Of a stretch of 64,000 nt of DNA, positions 22,124 through 33,074 are shown piece after piece. The first letter of the stretch is position 1, and the number at the start of each line of letters is the position of its first letter. Position numbers and translations under genes: made by a program. Source of the stretch: Agelas oroides (taxonomy: Eukaryota; Porifera; Demospongiae; Agelasida; Agelasidae); contig OX422185.1 of NCBI GenBank assembly GCA_949130485.1, positions 16,433,011-16,497,010 of the forward strand, given 5' to 3'. The notes below the pieces were generated by a model that saw only the letters and a program-made list of their open reading frames with translations, searched no databases and was not told the DNA's origin.

Positions 22124-23097
22124 CATGGCGTACGGTAGTACGCCATATGTAGGGATGACCCCGAAAAAAAATGGCGGCCACATTAAAAGTGCACAGATGA
22201 CACGCTCGAAATGTCTGCGTTAGATTAGTCAACGGCCTCCATGAGCCATATCAGGCATTATCGAGTACTTCCATGGGCAACGGACCGTTAAATTTGCTGG
22301 AGAGCATCGCTGAAGTACCAGACCGGCAAGTCGCTAAAACGGGCAAATCGTCTATCTTCTGACTTTCCTTCTTTCTTTCTTTCTTCTGTCAGTGTAACTG
22401 TCAGCCAGGCTAGCACGATAACGGCTGAAGCTATTACAACGATTCAAACACGAAAAAAAGACATAAATCACTGGGTATTGCACTCACTACTTATCGTTAT
22501 CGTAGAACTCGAACTATTCCTCAGTGATTCTCAAGCACTCTGATGTTAATGCTTAGTGCAAATACGCCATTTTGCTAGAATAAGATTATTCATAGCGCGT
22601 ACACCCCTGGCCGGCCGGAAGCTCAACTGAGCACGTGTTTAGATCCAGCTTAATACCGTGAAAGATGGGCAACAGTCAAAGTCAGGTATATAGTATAATG
22701 CAAAACATAGAGAGGGGATGTGCATGTTTCCAGGAGAAGGTATGTATTGCTAGAGCTGCTGTAAATGAAAGTGTATGTGTCATAATGTGAGGACTCCCAT
22801 ACTAAGCACATGTAGTTTGCAAGTGCAGCAGTTTCTACTTCCATTAGATTTTTATTTTCAACTTTCACATTTCAAATTTGCTTGTTATAGTCATTTACAA
22901 GAAAAATGCATATAGTACACATACAATGTTTAGTTGAAGGTAGCATTTTAGCTGGTGTCTTCTTAACATCCTCCTTTTGTGTTGTGCCTGAGTCCTCATA
23001 CTCCTCCAACGCAGCAATTAGCAGCCTATTGGTAGCTTGGTCCTTGAATTGCTCTATTGTAGCTAGTACTTGAAGTTGGGCACATCCACATTGCGTC

Positions 23098-23225
23098 CAC
23101 CTGATGTCATTCACGTGATAGGTGTTCCCAGGCCTTCCCCGTTTTTCGCGCTCTTCCGCTGCCGTGTATTATACTGAACGCAAACCGAAGAACGAAAACG
23201 GGGGAGGCCTGGGAATGAGGCTACG
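23098..23225. mobile_element. single copy of the MITE behind the 143-bp satellite
   Basis: CACGTGATAGGTGTTCCCAGG ... GGAGGCCTGGGAATGAGGCTA, with a TTATACTGAACGCAAACCGA core. Confidence 0.65.
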
Positions 23226-23570
23226 AAAACTCTCTGCAGACTTCGTCCCCACAGAGTTCACATACATGTACTATTGAGTCATAAGACACCATTACACAAC
23301 AGTTTTACAGTGTAGTATCTATTGGTTTGACACCACAGCGTTAGGATCTATGGAATTTATAAGCATCTCATGTGCTTTGCACTTGAGTTTTATGAGGCTT
23401 TGCTTTGGTTTCTAAACACCATAAATTCACTTGGAAGCGTTTGAAATTATAATGTTTGTTCTTTGTGAACACCACATGCTTTCATACTTTACAGACCATG
23501 CATCCTCCCCTCGCCTTCCTTTCCTACCTCTCTTCTCTCTTACTATTTCAAAAAAAAAAATAACAGGAAC

Positions 23571-24348
23571 GAATGAAAACAAGCACATGTAGGGATGGAA
23601 CCCTCAAAAACCAGCCAAACAAGATGGGAACGACACCGCAACACATTCACACCATCCCTACATCTTGTGCCATTTTGCCAACTATGCACAACACAAAACT
23701 CTCTACACACTCACTAAATGAACAACGTACTTAGCGCTGCTCACTCCACAGCCTTCCACATAAAGGACAATCCATATCTGTCACATTCAGCAGTGTAAGA
23801 GACTGCAGGAAAATTACACTGATAATTACACTTCGTTCTATTTAGCTAGTTTCAGAGCTGTTTGTATCCCTTACACAAAACTCACCTCAACAAATTTCAT
23901 TCAACATGTGGACTAACAATGATCTCGTGATACAGAACCTGATATAGTAATAAGAATACGTAATCATGATGTAAGAACAAATGAGTCCACAATAAGCAGC
24001 AATAAAATTTTACAACATAACTTAAAACTCCCAACATACCATACAGACCCAGCACTGCTCACAGTTTCTGCATACAAGACAAACCATACCTGCCATGCTC
24101 AGTAGCAACTACATTGCACCCACCCACAACATAACACACCCTCCATGCACATCAACATGCACTACACACCCAGCAATACCTTCCCCACTGCCTTCCACAA
24201 CCCTCCTACGCACACAACTAACAAACACAAAACATAGTTGGCAAAATGGCACAAGATGTAAGGATGGTGTGAATGTGTTGCGGTGTCGTTCCCATCTTGT
24301 TTGGCTGGTTTTTGAGGGTTCCATCCCTACATGCGCTTGTTTTCATTC
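23571..24348. mobile_element. element with 116-bp terminal inverted repeats
   Basis: 23571-23686 and 24233-24348 are inverted copies with about two differences (GAATGAAAACAAGC outermost). Each arm itself holds an inverted TGTAGGGATGG/CCATCCCTACA pair. The 546-bp interior has no convincing ORF and carries a diverged internal repeat (ACTGCTCACAGTTT / GCTGCTCACTCCACAG). Confidence 0.85.
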
Positions 24349-24369
24349 TGAAAACTTTTTTGTGACTTG

Positions 24370-24437
24370 TATACAATAGAAGAATACATACAAAAACGGA
24401 TATAGATTTAATAACAGTCAAAGGTCAATATCCCACA
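24370..24437 (-). repeat. 3' LTR, proximal part (68 bp)
   Basis: TGTGGGATATTGACC at its start corresponds to the 5' LTR start. Homology stops at 24370 where the inserted DNA begins. Confidence 0.88.
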
Positions 24438-24453
24438 TCTCCCCCTCACTAGA

Positions 24454-25590
24454 TTAACACAGTCTTTCTGGGGGTCGACGTATTCTCTCTGAACGGCGAG
24501 GTTGGGACTGACTTGAGACTCCAGGATCGTTCACTGGGGGTACCACCTCAGCGGAGGACTGTCCTTGGCTAGCTTGATTATCTCTTGCCATCAACTGTTC
24601 AGGACCAACCAATGCCTCTGGCATGTTGGGGGCAATCGAGTCCTCTGGGTACCGGATCCTGACATGATCAATGTGGCACTTCCAGATACGTCCATCTAAC
24701 AAACGAATTCGAAATGAAACTGGACCAGTCTTGTCCAAAATAGTTCCTTCCATCCATACTCGAGATCCTGAGAAATTCCAAACATACACTCGGTCTCCTA
24801 CTTGAAATGCTCTTGCTCGAGAATGGCTATCATGAGCTCTCTGTTGTCTGGCCTGACTCTCTTGCACTCTGCCAGACACATCTGGATGTAGCAAGTCCAG
24901 TCGTGATCTTGGCTGTCTGCCCAATAACAGTTCAGCTGGGGAACGGCCACTAGTCGCATGCGGTGTGAGTCGATACTTCAGCAAGAATCGTGACAACTTA
25001 GTCTCAACGGTTCCCTCTCTCTCAATCTCTTAATACCTTGCTTGAAGGTCTGGACTGCCCGCTCCGCTAGTCCATTGGATGCGGGGTGGTAGGCAGCAGT
25101 TCGGGTATGTACGATACCATTTCTATGAAGGAAGTTCTCAAACTCCTCACTTGTAAACACTGCTCCATTATCCGTAATAATTCTTTCGGGTAGTCCATGG
25201 GTTGCGAAAATTGTTTGTAACTTCTCAATAGTCACCATTGACGTAGCAGCTGAGACTGGAATAACATCTAACCATTTAGAGTGTGCATCCACAAGCACTA
25301 AAAACATTCTGTTTAAAAATGGACCGGCATAATCAAGATGCAACCGTGACCATGGCTTCTGAGGCCACTCCCAAGGGTGTAACAGTGCTGATGCTTGTGA
25401 GGGTCGGCTTGCTTGACACTCAGCACAGGCTCGCACCTTCGCCTCCAGGTCTGCATCCATACTCGGCCACCATACGTAACCTTCTGGCCAAGCCCTTCAT
25501 TCTTGCTATTCCTGGATGTGTCTCGTGCAGTTCCTGGACCACCTGCTGTCTTCCAGGTGGTGGTACGACCACTCTTACTCCATTTCCACC
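24454..25590 (-). pseudogene. pol: retrotransposon integrase part of pol, RNase H missing
   Basis: The RT tether ends LYTLLQKNRRWKWSK. Within a few codons the sequence is already the linker before the integrase zinc finger (QQVVQELHETHPG), so the RNase H domain is absent. The HHCC finger (HETH...CAECQ), catalytic D (LDYAGPF), D (ITDNGAVF) and E (ASNGLAERAVQ) are all present, but frames change near 25470 and again near 24990. The C-terminal part has LLKYRLTPHATSGRSPAELL and a chromo-like/GPF-type stretch (GDRVYVWNF) and ends at 24454. The original enzyme inserts the DNA copy; this copy is dead. Confidence 0.88.
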
Positions 25591-25739
25591 TCCTGTTCTT
25601 CTGGAGAAGGGTATACAGTGGGGACAAGGTTGTTGACATGTTAGGCAAAAACTTGCTATAATAACTGAGAAGCCCAAGGAACGACTTAAGTTCAGTCACA
25701 TTGTGTGGCTGCGGGGCTTCCTGAATGGCTTTGATCTTA

Positions 25740-26786
25740 TCAGCTGTCTGGGTGGATTCCAGCTTGATTCACCTTGTGGCCAAGATACTCCACCTCTTTA
25801 GCCATGAACAGACACTTTGGCTTCTTCAACCTGACACCAGCAGTCTTCAATCTCTCAAGCACTGCAGTCAAATTCGCCAGGTGTTGCTCCTGTGTCTCAC
25901 CAGTCAGCAAGATGTCATCCATGTATACAGCAACATAAGGGATTCCCTTGACCAACCTGTCAATTGCTCTCTGGAAGATCCCTGGTGCAGATGACACACC
26001 AAAGGGTAGTCTGTTGTACTGGAACAGTCCTCGATGGGTATTGATCGTCGTATACTGTTTTGAGTTTGTCTCCAGTGGCAGCTGCAAATATGCATGTTGG
26101 AGATCTAACTTTGAAAAGGTCTTTCCTCCTGCCAATGTAGCAAAGAGTTCATCCACTCTTGGGAGAGGATATGAGTTGAGTCGAGAGGCCTGGTTCACTG
26201 TCAGACGATAGTCTCCACAGATGCGTATAGACCCATCACTTTTAACAACTGGTACGATGGGTGCTGCCCATTCAGCTGAGTGCACAGCTTCGACTATTCC
26301 CTCTTTCTGCAGTCTATCCAACTCTGCCTCCACTTTGTGTTTGAGAGCAAACGGAACTGGTCTGGCTTTGCAAAAGTGGGGCTGGGCCTGAGGGTCTACA
26401 TCAATTCGAGCTTCCATGCCCTTGATCTCCCCTAACTCATCTTCAAATACTTCTGCATACCTCTGTAAGGTTTCCTGAAGTGCAGGTGTCTGCTGCAGCT
26501 GGTGTATCCCCTGCCAGTTCAGGCGGATCTTTAGGAGCCAGTTTCGACCCAACAGGCTGGCACCCGTGCCTCGAACCACTAAAAGGGGTAGTTCCTCCAG
26601 CTGGTCCTCGTAGCTCACTTGTACGGAAATGCTGCCAATCACTTCCAACTCTTCTCCACTGTATGTCCGCAGTTGGGTTGAGGATGGTCGGAGGGCTGGT
26701 CGATCGTGGGGCCATGTAGAATGGTATGTGTGTTCACTGATGACACTGACAGCTGCCCCTGTGTCCAGCTCCATCGTCATTGGTAC
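25740..26786 (-). pseudogene. pol: retrotransposon protease and reverse transcriptase part of pol
   Basis: It follows the gag TGA in the same frame. The protease motif MELDTGAAVSVIS is at the start, with the second protease motif LLGRNWL about 80 residues on. The RT domain shows WAAPIVPVVKSDGSIRICGD, FSKLDLQHAYLQL, LPFGVSSAP and YMDD (25914-25925), the polymerase metal-binding site. After GIHP a one-base shift breaks the frame at about 25742; the rest of the RT thumb (ELKSFLGLLSYYSKFLP) is in another frame at 25600-25700. These reactions copy element RNA to DNA. Confidence 0.9.
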
Positions 26787-27699
26787 TCAGTCCACTGTCA
26801 CTGAAACTTCGATCGGGCTGGCTCGCTGAGAGTTCACAGGGAATAAGGTGTACGCTTCTTGCTCGCTTGCCGGGCTGCGTGTTTCACTTTCCAGTGCATG
26901 CGTTTGCTGTGGCTGTTTTCCGCCATTACTGCACCGACCTGCAGCTGTGCCTTGCGTTCTCTTCATTGAGCGGCACACTCTGGCCAGATGACCTCGCTTC
27001 TTACACGAGTGACAAACGGCGTCTTTGAACCGACAGTCTCGAGGTGCGTGCCTCCCTCCGCACCGATAGCATGGAATTTCCATCGACTTCCCTGTGTCTG
27101 CGCGTGCTCGAGTTCCTCTCGGCGGTCCTCGTTTGGACGTCACAGCATTTACTGCCGTCATCGGGGGCGGTCGCTGCCCTTGGAGGTCTTTGGCGTTCTT
27201 GTCTGCGCTTTCTATGGCTTGTGCGAGGTTCTGAGCCTTCTGTAGCGTTAGATCGGGCTCCGCCAGCAATCGTCGCTGGGTGCTGCCGCTTGCGATTCCA
27301 CATACCAACCGGTCGCGTAGCATATCTTCGAGTGATGCGCCGAACTCGCAGAACTCGGATAGTTGCCGTAGTTCCGCTACGAATGTTGCAACCGTTTCTC
27401 CCGGTTTTTGCGTACGGCTGTGGAACTGAAACCTCTGCACGATAACTGAGGGCTTCGGGGTATAGTGCGACTTTACCAGGGCCACTAGCTCGCCATACGA
27501 CTTCTCCGCCGGTTTATCAGGAGCCGACAAGTTCCGGATCAACTTGTATGTTGCAGGGCTGCTTCATCAGTAGCACTGCCCGTTTCTTCACTGGGTCATC
27601 AATCCCATTTGCAACGAAGTAGAACTCCAAGCGTTCTACGTACGTGGCCCATGTTTCGTGAGACGGGTCAAATTCCTCGATCTTCCCGTGAGTTGCCAT
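26787..27699 (-). pseudogene. gag: retrotransposon gag, frameshifted, ends at in-frame TGA
   Basis: The N-terminus starts MATHGKIEEFDPSHETWATY, the usual Ty3/gypsy Gag start with YVERLEFYF. At about 27545 the frame shifts: the expected continuation (ATYKLIRNLSAPDKP) is one frame over. The second part has the Gag helices (GETVATFVAELRQLSEFCEF) and two zinc knuckles, CYRCGGRHAPRDC and CHSCKKRGHLARVC. The frame then meets TGA at 26787-26789 and continues directly into the protease. Gag would bind and package element RNA in cytoplasmic particles. This copy cannot make a full Gag because of the frameshift. Confidence 0.88.
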
Positions 27700-27757
27700 C
27701 GCTTTTCGCCACGTCGCCGAATATGTGGCTTATCGTTTTCACCCTCGTCGCCAAATA

Positions 27758-27947
27758 TGTGGTGTATTGCCTACTAGAGGCCACCAGTGCTTTGCATGCA
27801 GTTATTTTGACAACTTTCAGAGACCATAGACTGAACTTTACGGAACAACAACTCACAAAAATATTACAACTTCCAACTATATACAATAGAAGAATACATA
27901 CAAAAACGGATATAGATTTAATAACAGTCAAAGGTCAATATCTCACA
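27758..27947 (-). repeat. 5' LTR, 190 bp
   Basis: On the minus strand it begins TGTGAGATATTGACC and ends CAATACACCACA (TG...CA). It matches both halves of the split 3' LTR except for a few changes and one 3-bp insertion. Confidence 0.9.
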
Positions 27948-27952
27948 GCTCC

Positions 27953-28990
27953 CTTCATTGATTCCAGTTGCTGCTATGGGAAACAGTAATTTTTGTTTGT
28001 AAGTATTATGAATTTAAACAATGCTATCATGGTGACAAGAAATCATGTATTCCTGAAGCAAAATTGAGCTGATCTGTGAATCAATGTAGTCCCTTAATGA
28101 GCACATGCATGATGATAATTGATGGGTACTACAAACATCAGCAAAAACATCAGCAGTACGGGTCGGTAAGTTTTGAGTGCTGAACTATTCAGGAATTCAA
28201 GTTGGCAACCATTTACCAAACAACACCTATAGCTATATATGCAGTTGTGTGTGGGGTAATCGTTATATATTCTATTGTTGTTTTAGTTAACTAATACTAA
28301 TACTAAAATGCACTAGTAATCCTGATTTTGCTAATTATTTTCGTTGTAGTTTTCTTTTTGTGTGTGTATGAATAAATTTTAAATGAAGTTACAAATTTAC
28401 ATATACAAAACAATGAGGGGCGGAATGGTCAAAACAGTCAAACTGGGAGGGTACCAAGTACTGCCGCAGTGTTCCCTTGCTGGATTGCCACAGCAGCTCT
28501 TTGTATTGAAAAATGAAAGAGTGGGGTCTCCAGACTCAAATTTAGTCCGAGTTGTCCATTTAGCTAATTAATTATTAATTACTAAAAGTAGCTGTACAGA
28601 TCTTAGAATTAATTAATAATTACTAAAACTAGAAGCGAGTTTGAGTGTTAATTAATTTTGTACCAAAACTAAGTTCTTAAGTTAATCTCCCGTTCTTCAT
28701 TGTTGGGCATGTGTGATGAGGTGCTTGTATGATGTACATGCACAGAACCATAAATATTTCTTAAGTAAGCCTAATTATGCGTAATGGTTTTTAATTATTA
28801 AACTGGTGGATCAGTGCTTTGGGCTTTTATTAATTACCAAAACTAAAGGTGCTGTTTGTCAAAATTAATTAAACTAACTAAAATTAGAGAAGGGATCTCT
28901 GATTAAACTAAAAATTAACATGTTTCATATTTTAAAACTAAAACACTATTATATAAATATAGTCTAGTTTCTGGGGGTGCAACTACAATA
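27953..28990. other. AT-rich intergenic with TTAATTAATTACTAAAACTA words
   Basis: 28260-28920 is built of many loose copies of AATTAATTA(C)nAAAACTA, a degenerate low-complexity region. No gene. Confidence 0.5.
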
Positions 28991-28994
28991 ACTA

Positions 28995-29370
28995 GTAAGA
29001 TGATATCATCATCGTGGGGCGAGCCTGAGTGAGCAATACATTGCTGATTTAATGTTTTGTCATGGCACACAAACAGTAGCCTGGCCTTGTCTGCACGGTC
29101 CGCAGTTGCCATGCGTGTGTTAACTTGAGTCGTTTTTGCTCCGAGTTTCTTTCACGCCGACGCTGCGTTCAGGCAGTAGTCCTTCACCGACAGCGCGCTG
29201 GGCACGAGAGTATCTGGCCAAGGATCTATAGGACACTCTTCGTGAAATATTTAAATGCACTCATTTAAAATTTACGGTATATGGCCGCAAACAAGCAAAC
29301 AAGCACATATAAACACACACTTCCGCAATGCAGTCACGCTAGTGTGGGGCTCGCTCAGGCTCGCCCCAAT
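28995..29370. mobile_element. GGGGCGAGCCTGAG element, ~375 bp
   Basis: It runs from GTGGGGCGAGCCTGAGTGAG to CTCGCTCAGGCTCGCCCC and is inverted relative to 62511-63120 (shares GCAATGCAGTCACGCTAGTG). It lies about 355 bp upstream of the NLR start codon. Confidence 0.75.
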
Positions 29371-29724
29371 GAAGTAGTTCATTGATACAATGTTAACACG
29401 TACCTCACCTTCTGTTTGCTATTTTCAGTTTATTCAGCTAGATCTACATACTATTTGAGCTATTCTATCCTTTCCACCCAATCCAGGTAATTTCAGTAGA
29501 TGACTAAACCATGCAAGCAGACTACATTATGAAAGTTACTTCATAGCTGCGAGGAGTTTGTACTACCTGCAAGTGACAGTGATTTTGTACTTCATTTCTT
29601 CACAAACATCCGCAACTGATCACAACTTTCAAGACTGTTAAAGCTATAGTTAGGATAGTACTTTTTATTAAAAGTGAGACTCAAACAGTTACAAATCTCA
29701 TAGTGCCTTGTGGCACACCACCTT
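29371..29724 (+). promoter_or_regulatory. putative 5' flank/UTR of the NLR gene
   Basis: Between the repeat element and the first ATG lie ~350 bp without repeats. No TATA box stands out. An upstream untranslated exon cannot be excluded. Confidence 0.25.
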
Positions 29725-31859
29725 ATGGCTACTGCTGCCGAGCCCTCCTTGGAGGTGTTGAAAAATGTGCCTACTGAAAAGCTGGACCAGCCTTGTAGCG
29801 ATGAGCACATCAGCAAGTTAGCTCTTTACATCACAGACTGGCAATCTATAGCACCATTCCTGGGACTGACGGAGGCAGAAGAATCTGAGATAGTGGAGGA
29901 CAGTAGTAAGGCCCGAATGAAAAAGATCAAAATGCTGCGAAAATGGCGAAACAAAAAGGGGGAGAAAGCCACGTATAGAAATCTTGCAGAAGTACTCTTG
30001 GAACTTGAGGAGACCGATCTTGTGGAAAAGCTTTGTAGACTTATCTGGCAACCTCAGAGCATCAGTGGATTGCAAACCAGCATTCCAGCTGATCCTGAAG
30101 AAGCAAACAGAAGCATTTGCTGCCTCTATGCAAACACCCTCAAAGAAAAGTACCGGACTGGAGTTCCAACCTTTCTCACTCTCCAGTGGCCTCCTCCACC
30201 AACCCGCAAGGTCTTCAACCTGGCCATGATCTCACAAAGAGTACTAAAATATGGCCCTGATGAAGAGTTGGTACGGCTTCTGCAGAAAGGAAACGTCAGC
30301 GAAGTAGTAAGCACCCGGAATACAGTGGCGTTGGAACAAATATCAGACAACCTACATTCTGAGGGTAGAATGGTTGTCCTGATAGAAGGTGCTCCAGGAG
30401 CTGGTAAGAGCACCTTAGCCTGGCATCTCTGTAAAAGGTGGGAAGCGGGAGAGTTGTTTCAAGAGTTTGAAATTGTCCTTTTTGTTCAGCTACGTGAGCC
30501 AGCCATTCAGTCTGCCAAGTCTTTTGAGGACTTGCTTCCCACTGACTCAAATATGAGGAGTGAGGTAGTGTCTGCACTTCAGCACTGTCGTGGTCGCCAA
30601 GTATTGATCGTCTTAGACAGCTGGGATGAGTTCAAACCAGGGCTACACCAACATTCAGTCATCAAAAGTCTCATCTGCAACCCTTCTGCCCTGAAGATGC
30701 AGTTCAGTGCTCTCATCATCACCTCTCGACCAATAGCAACAGCCCAGCTACAACATTTTATCTCAAAGAGAATTGAAATCGCTGGCTTTCTGCAATCTGA
30801 AATCACACGCTACTTCAACGAAGCAATCGATGATCCTAAGATAGTACAGAAACTTAGTGACCGTTTAAGGGAACACCCAGTCATTGAAGCCAGCTGTTAC
30901 CTTCCTCTGAACACTGCAATTGTTACTCATGTCTTTCTTGCTCAAAACCACACCCTCCCAACCACCCTTCATGGAGTGTTTACCTCACTTGTTAAATGCT
31001 GCATTAAAAGACATATGCAAAGGGGGGCAAAAGAGGGAGAAGTAATCCCAAAGATTTCATCACTAGATCACCTACCTCCGAATATCCAGGAGCAGTTTGA
31101 AAACCTATGCACCCTAGCCTACCATGGTGTGATGGAGAACAAAGCAACATTCTCAGAAGAAGACTTGCAGTCATTCAAGCTCCCAACAGAACTGAGTACA
31201 CTGAGTTTGATGCAAGGGGTGACAAGTTTTACAGATACTGAAGAGTCCAAATTGTACAACTTTCTCCATCTCTCGACCCAAGAACTGCTTGCTGCATTTT
31301 ACATTTCAAAACTGCAACCGGATGAGCAAGTCAAAATTTTCAACCAACTCTTTGAAGAACCTCGTTTTGCAAATGTATTTCAGTTTTATGCAGCATTCAC
31401 CAAACTTCAAACTGCAGGAATTCGGGACACGATTTCCAGCATTGTGAAGAGCAAAAAGAAGATCCTCATTTTATCTCTCCTTCACTGCCTTTATGAGGCT
31501 CAGGATGACACACTCTGCCAATTTGTTTCCTGCCAACTCAAAGCAGAACTGGATCTTTCTCGACAAACTCTGAGTCCGGTGGACTGTCTGTCAGTGGGGT
31601 ACACTGCAAGAAGTGTGTGCTCTGCTACTGCTGGACCATTCAAACTGAAACTCACAATTACCCGATTTGATGAGTACGGTGCCAATTTGCTATTGAAAGA
31701 GTTGTTAAAGTACTCTATCCCAAGTGTTCCAGAGACAGCAGTAAAAACTGAAGAAGTACAAAACTTGCATTTGGAACTGGACGGAGAACGAAGTAGTTCC
31801 TCATTTACCGAGCGAGCCACAATAATCCGCAAGCTGGGCCAGTACTTGAGAGTATTGAA
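29725..31859 (+). CDS. NLR (NOD-like receptor) first coding exon: Death domain + NACHT
   Basis: This exon encodes about 711 residues of a cytosolic NLR-type innate immune receptor. Residues ~24-107 look like a Death domain (six-helix, charged, ending in a LVEKLCRLI-like helix). NACHT ATPase signatures follow: Walker A GAPGAGKS at 222-229, Walker B LIVLDSWDE ending near 302, and sensor-1 IITSRP near 331. A winged-helix/helical region then ends in FLHLSTQELLAAFYISKL, typical of animal NLRs. ATG 29725 is the first Met after an in-frame TAG at 29701; the frame itself is open from 29704. The exon ends ...TTG AA|GTAAGT, a strong phase-2 donor; without splicing the frame stops at once (31861). Its phase matches the two LRR exons downstream. 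In this family the LRRs usually sense ligand, NACHT oligomerises, and the Death domain recruits adaptors; that role is inferred. No frameshift was seen. Confidence is high for family, moderate for exact start. Confidence 0.93.
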
Positions 31860-32015
31860 GTAAGTAATGAACTTCATATAACCTATCAGTGGATGCTTTC
31901 ACGATTGAGGTGTGGCGGAATTTAGATAAGATGCAAATTATATTCAAAGCAATAACAGGAAGTTCTGGTCACACCTTCTGGTGGGAAAGAACTGTACTGC
32001 ACTCTATGGAGACAA

Positions 32016-32294
32016 TTGTTTGACGCTGGTCTGGTAGCCTTGGAAAGTATCGGTCCCGGAGAAGGTATTTACTATGGTACGCTAAAGTGCCATACGTTAC
32101 CTAGCAAAGAGAACCTCCCAAGGCAGCGACCAGCTCCATGGTTTTTGCGACAGATTTTCTCTCGCCCGTACAGTGCCGCACTTTCCTTCCCACCAAGGGG
32201 CATGACCGTAACTTCATGTTATCGCTTTGAATATAATTTGCATATTCCATCACACCTCGATCGTGAAAGCATCTATAAGCAATTCTGGTATTAA
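32016..32294 (+). other. unrecognised 92-codon open frame just inside NLR intron 1
   Basis: The frame starts 157 bp after the NLR donor and ends in TAA. The composition (several Pro, Arg, Tyr and Trp) is less repetitive than the surrounding repeats, but no motif or splice site frames it convincingly. It may be an alternative terminal exon or a chance frame. Confidence 0.15.
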
Positions 32295-32707
32295 TGGGTG
32301 CTTGTGTTATGTGTATAGAGCCAGTACAATAGTTTGGGTTGATGCATTATAGTATCAGCATATTTGACCTACCATGCAGAAGTATCTACACCACAAGCAT
32401 ATACATGTACATCTTCATCAAACTTCACAGTTTATTCATTAGTATGTATTGTACTGTTCTCGGGATTCAAAACAACAGACATGCACAAGCAGCTGCAGCT
32501 AGCGGTTCACAATGATGGAGATCTCAGATTGTATTTCAGTTGTGACTGACCGTTTACAGTGAAAACTGCCCAGAAATATAAACTGGGTGCCTAAGAATGT
32601 TCTAGAATTTTAGACAGTACACATGCAGACAACAGTTGAAATAAAGGTATTGTAAACATTATCTGCACAGATAATTGACTCTCCAGTTCTGATCACTAAA
32701 CAATATA

Positions 32708-33072
32708 CCGTATAGCGGGAAATTTTCACTGGGTGCAAATTTTCGTGATTTTCGCTGACAGACCTGCTTCTGCGAAAATATAAAACCACGAAAAAATGAA
32801 CTAAGATGCGTACGTCGAGTATCCATGTGAACGAGATGGTTCTATACAGTCTGTCTGCCCTCTAAATGGTTGCTGTAAAGAAGAATCAGCCTCCTACTGT
32901 AGAAAATACCAACGAACCCATAAGAGATGGTCCGAAGATGTCGCATCAACCGGTAGGGGTGTGGTCAGAGCATCCCGCGTTCTGCGAAAATAAAAACCGC
33001 AAAAATTTCTTCTGAAGAGCCAGGACGCTTTTCCACGAAAATTTGCACCAGCAAAAATTTCCCGCTATACGG
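32708..33072. mobile_element. TA-flanked MITE (CCGTATAGCGGGAAATTT ends)
   Basis: CCGTATAGCGGGAAATTTTC and its inverted partner (AAATTTCCCGCTATACGG) are flanked by TA. Subterminal CACGAAAA and GCGAAAAT words are also inverted. No ORF. Confidence 0.88.
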
Positions 33073-33074
33073 TA

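Larger units (their letters stand above)
22124..24369. mobile_element. 2.25-kb insertion inside the 3' LTR
   Basis: It separates the two LTR parts at an AT-rich site (TATATA in the intact LTR). It contains a TAGCCTCG-type MITE (23098-23222) and a large inverted repeat (23571-24348). A hairpin GGCGTACGGTAGTACGCC starts it and TGTAGGGATG near its left end is inverted near its right end. No transposase ORF was found. Confidence 0.75.
21998..27947 (-). mobile_element. Ty3/gypsy LTR retrotransposon, defective, 5-bp target duplication
   Basis: The element is read on the minus strand. The 5' LTR is 27758-27947; the 3' LTR is in two pieces (24370-24437 and 21998-22123). GCTCC is duplicated at 21993-21997 and 27948-27952, proving both outer ends. 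Next to the 5' LTR is a TTTGGCGACGAGGGTG primer-binding-type sequence. A GAGGGGGAGA polypurine tract abuts the 3' LTR at 24438-24450. The order gag, PR, RT, IN is that of Ty3/gypsy. Confidence 0.93.

Noticed and set aside
24095..24379. 94-codon Thr/Pro/His-rich frame
   Set aside because: It overlaps one arm of the 116-bp inverted repeat and a low-complexity CACAAC-rich stretch; no conservation in the other arm.
25283..25661. plus-strand ORFs over the retrotransposon
   Set aside because: They are antisense shadows of integrase and RT coding sequence.
29710..29724. NLR start five codons earlier
   Set aside because: The codon at 29710 is GTG, not ATG. The first ATG in frame is 29725, after an in-frame TAG at 29701.
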